DNA of 64,000 nucleotides from Stropharia rugosoannulata (taxonomy: Eukaryota > Basidiomycota > Agaricomycetes > Agaricales > Strophariaceae): assembly GCA_028532985.1 (NCBI GenBank), contig JANCIK010000006.1, forward strand, positions 1,612,001-1,676,000, read 5' to 3'. Position numbers and translations under genes: made by a program. The notes beneath the pieces were generated by a model that saw nothing but the letters and a program-made list of their open reading frames with translations, was not told where the DNA came from and did not search any database. The first letter of the stretch is position 1. Each line of letters opens with the position of its first letter. This document shows positions 35,521 through 44,261 of the stretch, piece by piece.

Positions 35521-36789
35521 ATGAAGGGAAACGCGGGCAGAGTTATGCGTAGCGGCTCTGATAAACCCAAGAACCCGGAGGGCGCAAACAAGAAGTTACC
35601 AATCAAGAATATACCCAGAGCATCAGTTGAGGACGCGAGTGACGATGAGGAAGATGAGTTGCGAGAGGTAGGGGAGGAGCAAGGTGCGCGCAGCGCACCA
35701 GTGAAGAAGAAAGTAGTGTTCGAGGTTCCTGCAAAAGCTGGGCCTAGTGCACGACCAGCAGCAGTGCCATATGTAATGGTACCTCTGCTGCGCGTTCCGG
35801 AGAAAGTGAAACCTAAGGTTAGGGAAGAACCCATACCTGTAGTAGAGAAGAGGAAACCTGCTTATAAGCTGCGCGCACCTATAGAAGATGAAGCGCAGGC
35901 TGACGCAGTCCTCAAACATTTAGAAAATCAGAAGATTGAGATCACGCAGGGCCAGTTGTTAGGCATATCGACTGCAGGTTTCAGAAGAAAGTTCGTTGAG
36001 CGCATAGTACCAAGAAAGGTACCATTGGATTTGAATACGATGCGCGTATTACAACTAGACTACGATGAAGAAGAGCGTGAAGTAGATGAAGCTATCGCGC
36101 GGTTAGCAGAGGAAGAAGAGGAAGAGGAGTTTATGCAGATGGATGAGCTACCAGTGGCCACTTTCCTTACGTGCTCAGATGAGCGCAGCGGACTGCAACC
36201 GGGGACCATCATCATGGAAGACCCGTACGAGCAGTACGTCTCGACTCTGCAGCCGGGCGAAAAGCCTAAGGGACTTATAGTGGCGCGCGAATCGCACCAT
36301 CTAAAGGCGGTATTTCCGCTCATCAACGGCAAGGGACACGCGGAGACGTTGCTCGACAGTGGGTCGCAGATTGTGTCAATGGCACAGGACACCGCTGAGC
36401 GTTTAGGACTTAGTTGGGACCCGGACTTCACTATACGGATGCAGAGCGCGAATAAGCAGGTGGAATCCACCAAGGGCTTAGCGCGCAACGTACCGTTTGT
36501 GTTTAACGGACTGACAGTGTATTTACAAGTGCATGTCATCAGCGCAGCGGCTTACGAGGTGCTCTTGGGCCGGCCGTTCGAGATCCTCACGGAGAGCAAT
36601 GTGAAGACGCGCGGCGATGGAACGGTTGAGCTTACGCTCACCGATCCCAACACACAGCGCAAACTGGTAGTACCCACCTATAACCGAGGGTGCGGTCCCA
36701 AGATAGTGCAGCGCGAACCTAAGTTACAGGACCCTGGCACAACGGAAAACCCTAATGCAGATCAGGATTTTCAATCCTCGATGAATTGA
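35521..36789 (+). CDS. retropepsin-type aspartic protease ORF
   Basis: A separate frame starting six bases after the gag stop. The first half is charged, with an acidic run (near 36,060-36,130). The protease domain has the active-site strand AETLLDSGSQIVSMA (D-S-G, near 36,350) and the flap-side and closing motifs, ending in AAYEVLLGRPF (near 36,550-36,590). It would cleave Gag and Pol. Its stop overlaps the pol start (TGATG), suggesting termination-reinitiation coupling rather than a frameshift between protease and pol. Confidence 0.85.
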   Translation: MKGNAGRVMRSGSDKPKNPEGANKKLPIKNIPRASVEDASDDEEDELREVGEEQGARSAPVKKKVVFEVPAKAGPSARPAAVPYVMVPLLRVPEKVKPKVREEPIPVVEKRKPAYKLRAPIEDEAQADAVLKHLENQKIEITQGQLLGISTAGFRRKFVERIVPRKVPLDLNTMRVLQLDYDEEEREVDEAIARLAEEEEEEEFMQMDELPVATFLTCSDERSGLQPGTIIMEDPYEQYVSTLQPGEKPKGLIVARESHHLKAVFPLINGKGHAETLLDSGSQIVSMAQDTAERLGLSWDPDFTIRMQSANKQVESTKGLARNVPFVFNGLTVYLQVHVISAAAYEVLLGRPFEILTESNVKTRGDGTVELTLTDPNTQRKLVVPTYNRGCGPKIVQREPKLQDPGTTENPNADQDFQSSMN

Positions 36790-39700
36790 TGCGTCAAGGA
36801 GAGGTCGCGTTGATGTTTGATAGAGATGATCGCACGGGGAAAATAGAGATAGCGGGGTACGCGCTACCAAAGAATAAGAAGCGGTTTGGGAGCGCTGAGC
36901 TCAGGGATGTATACATGGCTCAAGCAGTACATGAAGCTAAGATGGAGGATGATGAAAAGGAAAGAATATACAAATATTTTCAGCAGCGCGAATGGTGCAA
37001 AGAGGAAGTAGTCAAAGGAGAGCCTAGAGGGCAGTTCCGCGCATCGCACGAGGAACAGGTCCCTAGTAAGAGACAAGGAGTAACGCGTAAGCGCTTGACT
37101 GGTAAGAATGCCACAACCGTTACGGTGCTCGCAGGAAAGAAGTATAAGCCGGTGGCTGAGAAAGTCAGACCCGTTTATCAAGATTTACCAGAAAAGTTTA
37201 GAATAGTAAGGGAGATTAAAGGGGACCCACTAAAGGACATGCCACAATTGTCACCACATCCGCCAGAATTTGTACCTACAGGTCGGTACACCGCTGAGCG
37301 CATGGAAGGGATTGACAAGGCACATGAAGGGGATTTCCTGTGGTCCGAGGAGCGCAAGTTGGTGCATCAAGTTTTCATGCAGCAGAACGAGGCGTTCGCG
37401 TGGGATGACACGGAGAAGGGTAGATTCCGTACGGACTTCTTCCCTCCAGTAGATATCCCCACTGTAGAACACACGCCTTGGGTATTGAAGAACATTCCGA
37501 TACCACCTGGGATGTATGAGCGCGTATGTGAATTCATCGCCACCAAGATTCGCGCAGGCACGTATGAGCCCTCGAGCTCGTCGTACCGGTCGCGCTGGTT
37601 TACAGTGACTAAGAAAGACGGGGTCTCGTTCAGAATTGTGCACAGTCTCGAACCGTTAAATGCAGTAACTATTGCACATTCAGGACTACCTCCAGCAGCA
37701 GAGAGTCTAGCGGAACACTTTGCGGGGCGCGCATGTGGCGGCATCCTGGACTTGTATGTTGGGTACGATGAGCGGCTGCTAGCCGAGTCCTCTAGAGACC
37801 TGACTACATTCCAGACGCCGTTCGGTGCGCTGCGCTTAGTAACCCTACCTATGGGATGGACGAACTCCGTGCCCATCTTTCATGAGGATGTCGCATATAT
37901 ATTACGCGATGAAATACCGGAAGTTACAGAACCCTACATAGATGATGTACCTATTAGGGGACCTAAAACGCGCTATGAGTTAGAAGGAGGAGGATACGAG
38001 ACGATACCAGAGAATAAGGGAATAAGGAGATTTGTGTGGGAGCATATGTTGAATGTCAACAGGATCGTGCAGCGCATGAAGTACTCAGGAGGAACATTTA
38101 GTGGAAAGAAGTCCATACTGTGCGCGGCTGAGATAGTAGTGGTGGGGCACTTGTGCACATATGAAGGACGAAAGCCCGCACCTGATAAAGTGCATGCAAT
38201 CCTCAATTGGGGGCCATGCAAGAACATCAGTGATGTGCGCGCATTTATGGGTACAATGGGTCTGCTACGGATTTACATCTCGGATTACGCGAAGCGCGCA
38301 GAGCACATACAACGGCTATTGCGTGGGAAAGAGCCCTTTGAGTGGGGGCCCGCTCAGCAAGCTAGCATGGACTCGCTGAAAGATGGTGCGTGCAACGCAC
38401 ATTGTGTGAAACCACTGGACTACACATTACCAGGGCCGATTACTTTGGCTGTAGACACATCATGGCGAGCAGTAGGATTCTATATTTACCAACAGGACCC
38501 ACAAGATTCGAAGAAGAGGGTATATGCGCGCTTCGGATCAATACTGTTAACGGAACGCGAGCAGCGCTTCTCACAGCCGAAGCGGGAGTTGTATGGACTC
38601 TTACGTGCGCTACAAGCCTGTTATTACTGGCTCATCGGTGCGCGCAAGCTGGTGGTGGAAACAGATGCCAAATACTTGAAGGGCATGTTGGATAATCCGG
38701 GCATGGGCCCTAATGCAACTATTAACCGCTGGATAGATAAAATACTTATGTATCACTTCCAGTTGAAACATGTTGCGGGCAAAACCTTTGGTGCGGATGG
38801 TTTATCGCGTAGGGAAGGGCAACCTGGAGATGAGGCGTACGCGCACTCCGAAGAAGATGATGATCAGGAGGTGGGACCGCTCGAATATGAGAAAGTCTAT
38901 GAAGATGACCCAGATCCCCTGGACTTGGAGGAATTCAAGGAACAGATCGATGATCGCGGAGGGTATCTATATACAGGACTCCTCAACGAGTTGTTTGAAG
39001 GTCCCACTGCGCGCAAGTTACCAGAAGCGCGCTCTATAGGCTGTTTCCAGCAGGAGCTCGAGCGCGCACGGAAAGAGACGGAAGCGGAAAAGCGGGCCGT
39101 GCGGGACTTCATACAGAAAGAAAGTGTGCCGCTCGCGCAGCGCGAGTACTTAGAGAAATTCATACTAGCGCACGCGGTACCCGACTCCAGAATAGAGGAT
39201 CTGGAGGACGAGGAGTACAATGAGCGCAACAGGACGTCTGCAGGCAAAGATATGGATGAGAAATTGCCAATGATACGCTACTGGTTGCAGAATCCCACCA
39301 CTAGGCCAAAAGGCATGACGGAGCGAGAATATCAGAACTTTACGAGGAATGCTCGTAACTTCTTCTTAGACAAGGATGGGCGGATGTACAGGAGATCCAT
39401 AGATGACGCGCATAAGTTGGTGATAGATCAGGCGCAGCGGACACGCATGCTGCGCTCAGCGCATGACAGCTTGGGGCACAGAGGAGCGTACGCTACGCGC
39501 AAACTGCTAGCTGAGCGCTTCTGGTGGCCTGAGTTGGAAAGGGATGTCTACTGGTATGTGAAAACATGTCATGTCTGTCAGTTAAGGCAGAAGACAATCA
39601 TCCAGATCCCGCGCACCGAGACACACACGCCGTCTATCTTCCAGCAACTACATGCGGACACTATGCACATGTCCCCGGCCTCCAATGGGTATAATTACAT

Positions 39701-40292
39701 AGTGCACAGAAGATGTGCGCTGAGCTCATGGGCGGAAGGACGGCCATTAAAGAAAGAGAATGCCCGCGCAATAGCACAGTGGATATTCGAGGACATTATC
39801 TGCCGCTGGGGCTGTCTGCAAGAAATCATCACAGACAATGGTGGACCGTTCCGCGCAGCGCTCAAGTATTTAGAAAAGAAGTATGGGATTACAGGGATTA
39901 CCATCTCAGCGTACAATTCGCAAGCGAATGGCAAAATAGAATGTCCCCATTGGGACATAAGACAGATGTTGTGGAAAGCGTGTGGAGGGACAGAAGGCGC
40001 GCATAAGCGTTGGAGTAGATTCTTCTACCATGTGTTGTGGGCGGATCGTATCACTGTGCGACGAGGATTCGGGTGTTCCCCATTCTTCATGGTAACGGGC
40101 GCGCACCCCATACTACCATTCGACATAGCAGAAGCGACTTGGCTGGTGAAACTACCAGATCGCGTACTGACTACGGAGGAGTTAGTAGGGTATCGCGCGT
40201 GCGCACTAGCCAAACATCGCGACACAGTAGAGGAGATGCGCACACGAGTATCAAAGACGAAAAGAGAAAAGAGATGCGATCAGGGCATTTGA
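36789..40292 (+). CDS. pol: pol: reverse transcriptase, RNase H and integrase
   Basis: About 1,167 codons. RT: WFTVTKKDGVSFRIVHSLEP, GGILDLYVGYDE, FQTPFGALRLVTLPMGWTNS, and the active-site box YIDD (near 37,940). RNase H: ITLAVDTSWRAVGFYIYQQD, REQRFSQPKRELYGL, LVVETDAKYLKGM and ADGLSRR. Integrase: HHCC zinc site (RSAHDSLGHRGAY ... CHVCQLRQ), then the DDE core with LHADTMHMSP, ITDNGGPFRAAL and NSQANGKIECPHW. RT-RNH-IN order marks Ty3/Gypsy. The frame ends abruptly at 40,292 with KTKREKRCDQGI, although homologous-looking sequence continues in another frame from about 40,270, so a small indel has cut off the integrase C-terminus in this copy. Confidence 0.92.
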   Translation: MRQGEVALMFDRDDRTGKIEIAGYALPKNKKRFGSAELRDVYMAQAVHEAKMEDDEKERIYKYFQQREWCKEEVVKGEPRGQFRASHEEQVPSKRQGVTRKRLTGKNATTVTVLAGKKYKPVAEKVRPVYQDLPEKFRIVREIKGDPLKDMPQLSPHPPEFVPTGRYTAERMEGIDKAHEGDFLWSEERKLVHQVFMQQNEAFAWDDTEKGRFRTDFFPPVDIPTVEHTPWVLKNIPIPPGMYERVCEFIATKIRAGTYEPSSSSYRSRWFTVTKKDGVSFRIVHSLEPLNAVTIAHSGLPPAAESLAEHFAGRACGGILDLYVGYDERLLAESSRDLTTFQTPFGALRLVTLPMGWTNSVPIFHEDVAYILRDEIPEVTEPYIDDVPIRGPKTRYELEGGGYETIPENKGIRRFVWEHMLNVNRIVQRMKYSGGTFSGKKSILCAAEIVVVGHLCTYEGRKPAPDKVHAILNWGPCKNISDVRAFMGTMGLLRIYISDYAKRAEHIQRLLRGKEPFEWGPAQQASMDSLKDGACNAHCVKPLDYTLPGPITLAVDTSWRAVGFYIYQQDPQDSKKRVYARFGSILLTEREQRFSQPKRELYGLLRALQACYYWLIGARKLVVETDAKYLKGMLDNPGMGPNATINRWIDKILMYHFQLKHVAGKTFGADGLSRREGQPGDEAYAHSEEDDDQEVGPLEYEKVYEDDPDPLDLEEFKEQIDDRGGYLYTGLLNELFEGPTARKLPEARSIGCFQQELERARKETEAEKRAVRDFIQKESVPLAQREYLEKFILAHAVPDSRIEDLEDEEYNERNRTSAGKDMDEKLPMIRYWLQNPTTRPKGMTEREYQNFTRNARNFFLDKDGRMYRRSIDDAHKLVIDQAQRTRMLRSAHDSLGHRGAYATRKLLAERFWWPELERDVYWYVKTCHVCQLRQKTIIQIPRTETHTPSIFQQLHADTMHMSPASNGYNYIVHRRCALSSWAEGRPLKKENARAIAQWIFEDIICRWGCLQEIITDNGGPFRAALKYLEKKYGITGITISAYNSQANGKIECPHWDIRQMLWKACGGTEGAHKRWSRFFYHVLWADRITVRRGFGCSPFFMVTGAHPILPFDIAEATWLVKLPDRVLTTEELVGYRACALAKHRDTVEEMRTRVSKTKREKRCDQGI

Positions 40293-40302
40293 AAAGAAGC
40301 AC

Positions 40303-40731
40303 TTGGCTAAAATCCGTGACTATGTGTTTAAGCCAGGAGATGTGGTGCTAATGAGGAACTCGGGCATAGAATCCAGTCTGAACCGTAAGATGCTCGCACG
40401 ATGGAACGGGCCTTACATCGTTATCGCACGAAAAGACGGTGGAGCATACTTAGTGGCAGAGATGGATGGTTCTGTGTTGAAGGATAAGGTGGCGGCGTTC
40501 CGCCTCATTCCTTACTTTGCACGAAGGCAGCTGCGCTTACCGGACGGCTTGGATGATATAATTGATCAGACCAAGGAGAACCTCGCTAAAATGTTAGAGG
40601 CGCCGGATTACGAGCCAGCTATTCCCAAAGATTATATCTTTGATGAGCCTGGTGTACCCTCGGGTAGCGGTGCGCTTACAGCGGAAGAAGATGAAGAAGA
40701 CGATGATGACTGGGGCAAAGAAGACACTTAG
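40303..40731 (+). pseudogene. integrase C-terminal GPY/F-like domain, out of frame with pol
   Basis: Frame starting AKIRDYVFKPGDVVLMRNSG with LARWNGPYIVIARKDGGAYL, the GPY/F signature of Gypsy integrase C-termini, then an acidic tail (EEDEEDDDDWG). Coding character in this frame begins upstream, near 40,270 (AIRAFEKKHLAK), overlapping the end of the pol frame. It is therefore the detached end of pol. Confidence 0.82.
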
Positions 40732-40858
40732 ATGTGCGAGCACCGTAGGAAGAAAAGTGACCACAATATAATATATTGGGTAGAGAAGATGGGGAATACA
40801 AAGAGAACTCGCTACAGACGCCCCTTTAAGGCGCGCAGCGCACATGGAGCCAGGCTAT

Positions 40859-42175
40859 CTACTGGGTAGGTTTGTCCTCAGAGGCAGTAACACCAGTGAC
40901 GTCGAGGCTGCGCTGCAAGATGACAAGCTGTTCGACAAGGAGCGCGCGGCGCTTGAGAATGAAGTCGACCTTGTGGAGATCACAAATGATCTCAGCCTGT
41001 AAATCGCCAATGAGGCGGCGCGTCACTAACTCGGAAGGGTTGCCGGTGTCGAGGGGTTCCTTGAGGAGGTTAGCGGCGGCGTCAAGGCAAGCATTGACCT
41101 TGTCGTTGTCCAAAACGAGAGAAGTGCCTGAAGGAGAAGAGTTAGGAGAAATCAGTAAGAAAATGGTGCGGTGCACGTACCTTGCATAATAAAAGGAGAG
41201 TCGGGGAACGTAGGAACGCCCTCTGAGCCCAGCCTGGCTTTCTTAGGAGAGGCCTCACCTGCGGCGGCGTCACGGAATGAGCGACGGAGCTCGGTCTGAC
41301 GATAAGTCATGCCTCGACCAAGGGGACGAGAGCGGTAACCAGGCGTGTCTCCGCGCTTGCGCTGGTATTTCTATAAGAATCTAAGTGCGCGCAGCGGAGA
41401 CGGGTCAAACACACACCTGTTTAGGAGTATCAGGGGGCGCGGCGCGCTTCTTGTTAGGACTCGGCTCGGGTGTATGCTGCCTGCTGGGAGGACCTCCCTC
41501 AGTCGCGGCTTCAACTTTATCGTCAAGGGCCATCTTTTTGAGGAGCATGTAAAGTTGCATGTTAGTGATGTCTGGTAAAGAAACCAAGGTTAGCCACACC
41601 TTGTCATCGTCAGAGTCAGGAGATGTAGTACCTCCAGGCGCGGAGGCGGTCTCAAGGTCCGCAGTCGCGGAACGTGTAAGAACGCGAACGTTGCGCTGCG
41701 CGCACCAGAAAAGGGATTAAGTATAGAAAGGGTTAGGAGAGGAAGAGGAGCGCACAGGTCCAGTAGGGGTATGGGTGCGCTGACGAGAAGCGGCAGCCTT
41801 GGCCTTGAGGACTTGTTCATGCAAATTGATAAATGCGTTGGCGGCAGGGGAGAAGGAGCGAATATGGTGGTCAGCTTCGAGCGACGTATATATGGCACGA
41901 GTCTCATTAAGGATCTCGATAGCTTCATTGTTGTTTATAACGCGAGTGATACCGCCGTGCGCGTCGCGCCAGCGGTTCTGCAATCGTGCCAGACGAAGTC
42001 AGTAACATACAACAAAGGAACCGCGCGATGCGCGCACCAGATCGGTAGCAAGCAGCTCCAAGCTGCCAGTATAATTCGCAGGAGTGGCAGAGGCCAACCC
42101 ACGAATGTCCTGGATCAGTGAGAGCTGATGCTTGACATTGGTGAAGTTAAAAAGAGGAGCATGAGTGGTAGCCAT
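40859..42175 (-). CDS. antisense cargo gene 1 of the retrotransposon (about 365 aa)
   Basis: Five exons join in frame: 42175-42038, 41977-41756, 41695-41417, 41370-41181, 41127-40859. The four introns are 60, 60, 46 and 53 nt with GT..AG ends, and two have clear branch sites (TACTGAC, CTAAC). Protein: starts MATTHAPLFNFTNVKHQLSL; helical exon 2 (NNNEAIEILNETRAIYTSLE); Ser/Pro linker; DITNMQLYMLLKKMALDD; a basic segment (YQRKRGDTPGYRSRPLGRG, and PKKARLG); and a helical end (LVTRRLIGDLQAEIICDLHK). No recognised domain; the basic parts suggest nuclear localisation. Three of the splice sites fall inside the GTGCGC/GCGCGCAG words that fill the element. A TATA box lies about 65 nt upstream. Confidence 0.75.
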
Positions 42176-42235
42176 GGTAGTGGTTGAGAACAGTGGAAAT
42201 AAAGTGCGATGCACTCATACAGAAAACGGCGAGCG

Positions 42236-42244
42236 CTTATATAG
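42236..42244 (-). promoter_or_regulatory. TATA box of antisense gene 1
   Basis: CTATATAAG on the minus strand, 61-69 nt upstream of the ATG at 42,175. Confidence 0.6.
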
Positions 42245-42704
42245 TCTTCACCTGGGTCGATCAGCGCTGCGCGCAGCTGGTGACCGACCGAGCAGCAGGC
42301 CCAAGGAGTTAAGGAAGGAAGGACTCAACAAAAGGGCCAGATGGGTCATAGCACAGGGCTACACCTGTCCGACGTTACATTCACGGAGATTGAGTGGGAT
42401 GGAAGGGACCTGAATACAAGATCTCATATAGCAACAAGAAGTGAGAGGATCGTGCGTGCATCGCAGCAAAAGGGTGCGCGCATCAAGGGAGATGCAGGTC
42501 TTGCCCCGTTTGGCAAAATGATGTCTGTTTTGGGATTGATGCCGAAAATGCATAACAATGTTACCCGACAATCTTATTTCAAATACAGGGTCATGACACA
42601 TGTACCAAGGAATAGAGGCTAGCTATGATTATAGATAGTTATCAATGGAAAGACAGCATAATGTCAGTTCGGGAATTAAACATCCTAAGAAGTGATTGTC
42701 AGGG
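42245..42704. other. spacer between antisense genes 1 and 2
   Basis: No supported gene. Contains GCGCGCA words like the rest of the element. Confidence 0.45.
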
Positions 42705-43244
42705 TCAGCGCAGCGCACGAGGAGAAAGACCCACAGGAAAGAATTCCTCCTGGTAAAAGACCTGGGCGGCATAGTGGAGTTGTTGGAAGTGTTCAGAGTG
42801 AGGGAGGGTGCCGTAGCGCTCAGCATCAGTAGTACCACATAAGCGCAGGACGAGCTCGCTGTAGTGAAGCTGCGCGCACAAGTGCGAGATGCGAGGCGAG
42901 TGACAGGTAGCTTCGGTCAGCGTCAGAGCCCGCTACAAAGATGTCAGAGCCGTGCACGAAAAGGCTGAAGAATGGGGACATGCGCGCACCGCATGGTCTT
43001 GAACGTGACGCATCATGGCTAGGCAGATGGTCATGGGAAGCAGCGGTTCAGTCGCAGCCTCAAGAATAAAATGAAGGGCGCCTATGTAGATGCGGCAAAC
43101 GCGATCATGATCATTGAGTGGAATATCAGCTAGTGCCCGCTTGGGCAGAGCAGCTAAACGCAGGAAGGAAGGATCAGACCTCGCGCGCTGAAGGAGATTA
43201 CTTTCGGTATTAAGGGAGGGCATGATGATAAGAGACAGGGTCAT
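42705..43244 (-). CDS. antisense cargo gene 2 of the retrotransposon (about 153-160 aa)
   Basis: Two exons, 43244-42990 and 42932-42705. The proposed 57-nt intron has donor GTGCGC and a CTGAC branch site before TTTGTAG; without it there is one in-frame TAG. The start is either the first Met (43,244) or, more likely from its distance to the TATA box, MPSLNTESNLLQRARSDP at 43,223. The protein has RVCRIYIGALHFILEAATEP and, in exon 2, HLCAQLHYSELVLRLCGTTD and LPHSEHFQQLHYAAQVFYQE, a helical, Leu/His/Cys-rich protein with no recognised family. It lies head-to-tail with genes 1 and 3. Confidence 0.6.
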
Positions 43245-43253
43245 TGCTGGACC

Positions 43254-43262
43254 ATATATATT
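43254..43262 (-). promoter_or_regulatory. TATA box of antisense gene 2
   Basis: AATATATAT on the minus strand, about 30-38 nt upstream of the Met at 43,223. Confidence 0.45.
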
Positions 43263-43293
43263 TCAAAACCGTCCATCAGATGAGCGCACGGGC

Positions 43294-43774
43294 TCAATCG
43301 TAGCTAATATCATCTACTACAAGGGCGGCGTCAGGATCTACGTCTAGAACGGTGGTGCCTGTTGGTTCAGAAGGTGGGAGGTTGTGAAAAGGCATGCCAA
43401 GATGGCTGTACCGATCGAGAAGGTGAAGGGCGGCGTTACTGAGCATGCGCGCATCGAAATGATCATCGCTAAATCTGCGCTGAGCACGGCCTTCGTAAAA
43501 CATGATCGTCAGGACTAAAGCCAGGAATTGACGGTTGAAGTCGATAAAACGCAAAGGCAGGGTAATGCGATCCTAGAGGAAAACGTCAGCAGAGGAAGCG
43601 CTTGCATGAACATAAGGACTTTACCAGTGCGCGCACGAGGGACTGAGCAGACTGTAGAGGAAAGTGAAAAGGGCCGTTGTTGCAGTCCTCTGCGAGCTCC
43701 GCATGAACGGCGAGTTGTCTCAGTAAAACAGTAAATTGGCGAGCCACAGCGGTGCGCTGATATCGGAGAGCCAT
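43294..43774 (-). CDS. antisense cargo gene 3 of the retrotransposon (about 142 aa)
   Basis: Two exons, 43774-43625 and 43572-43294, separated by a 52-nt intron (GTAAAG..CTCTAG) that keeps phase. Starts MALRYQRTAVARQFTVLLRQ; exon 2 has LPLRFIDFNRQFLALVLTIM and ends in an acidic VVDDISYD. Helical, no recognised domain. The ATG lies about 40 nt below a TATA box, and that TATA box directly abuts the internal polypurine tract on the other strand. Only 50 nt separate its stop from the first Met of gene 2, so the two could conceivably be parts of one unit, but I found no intron joining them in frame. Confidence 0.62.
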
Positions 43775-43812
43775 AGCAGAAGGCAGAGAATCTGTCAACT
43801 GGGGACAGTTGA

Positions 43813-43819
43813 ATTTATA
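43813..43819 (-). promoter_or_regulatory. TATA box of antisense gene 3
   Basis: CTATAAATTC on the minus strand, ending about 39 nt upstream of the ATG at 43,774. Confidence 0.55.
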
Positions 43820-43832
43820 GTGGGGGGGAGAG
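43820..43832 (+). promoter_or_regulatory. internal polypurine tract
   Basis: GTGGGGGGGAGAG on the + strand, preceded by GGACAGTTGAATTTATA. This resembles the true PPT before the 3' LTR, GTGGGGGGGAGA preceded by GGACAGTCAAGATTTTA. It could serve as a second plus-strand primer site, or mark an old element end. Confidence 0.6.
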
Positions 43833-44261
43833 ATGGCCTAGCCAAGCAGACATAAATCTTGCAGCTTAAGGAGATACGGCAGAAAGATCAGAAGTGCAGG
43901 GCAGAAATGGCAGTTGGCTAGCATATATGCATAGGCATATCTTTCATATGCGCGCATCGCAATTATACTCGCCCACTGTAGAAAGACAGGAGCAGAAGTG
44001 AGTGGGCACATACAAGCAAGTGGACATTGGTCATATGTGTGCATGGCACTTGTAGCCGCTCAAAAGAAATCAGGCTATTAGACATCTTAAAAAGATAAAG
44101 CACTTAAAAATCACACAGGAGAAAGACAAGAGAATAATTAGAAGCATATAATAGTAAACAAAAACTATTCTACATATGCTAGATAGAATAGTAAGGGAGA
44201 GGACAAGAAGGGAATATAGTAAAGAGAAGATAAGCGCCAAGATGTGCGCCCCGCAGCAAGA
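43833..44261. other. spacer between antisense genes 4 and 3
   Basis: No supported gene. AT-richer than the rest of the element. It would hold the 3' UTR of antisense gene 4. Confidence 0.45.

Noticed and set aside
33696..36539. Antisense open frames opposite gag and protease
   Set aside because: Unlike the region after pol, they lack introns in phase, TATA boxes and globular sequence; they mirror the charged sense coding strand.
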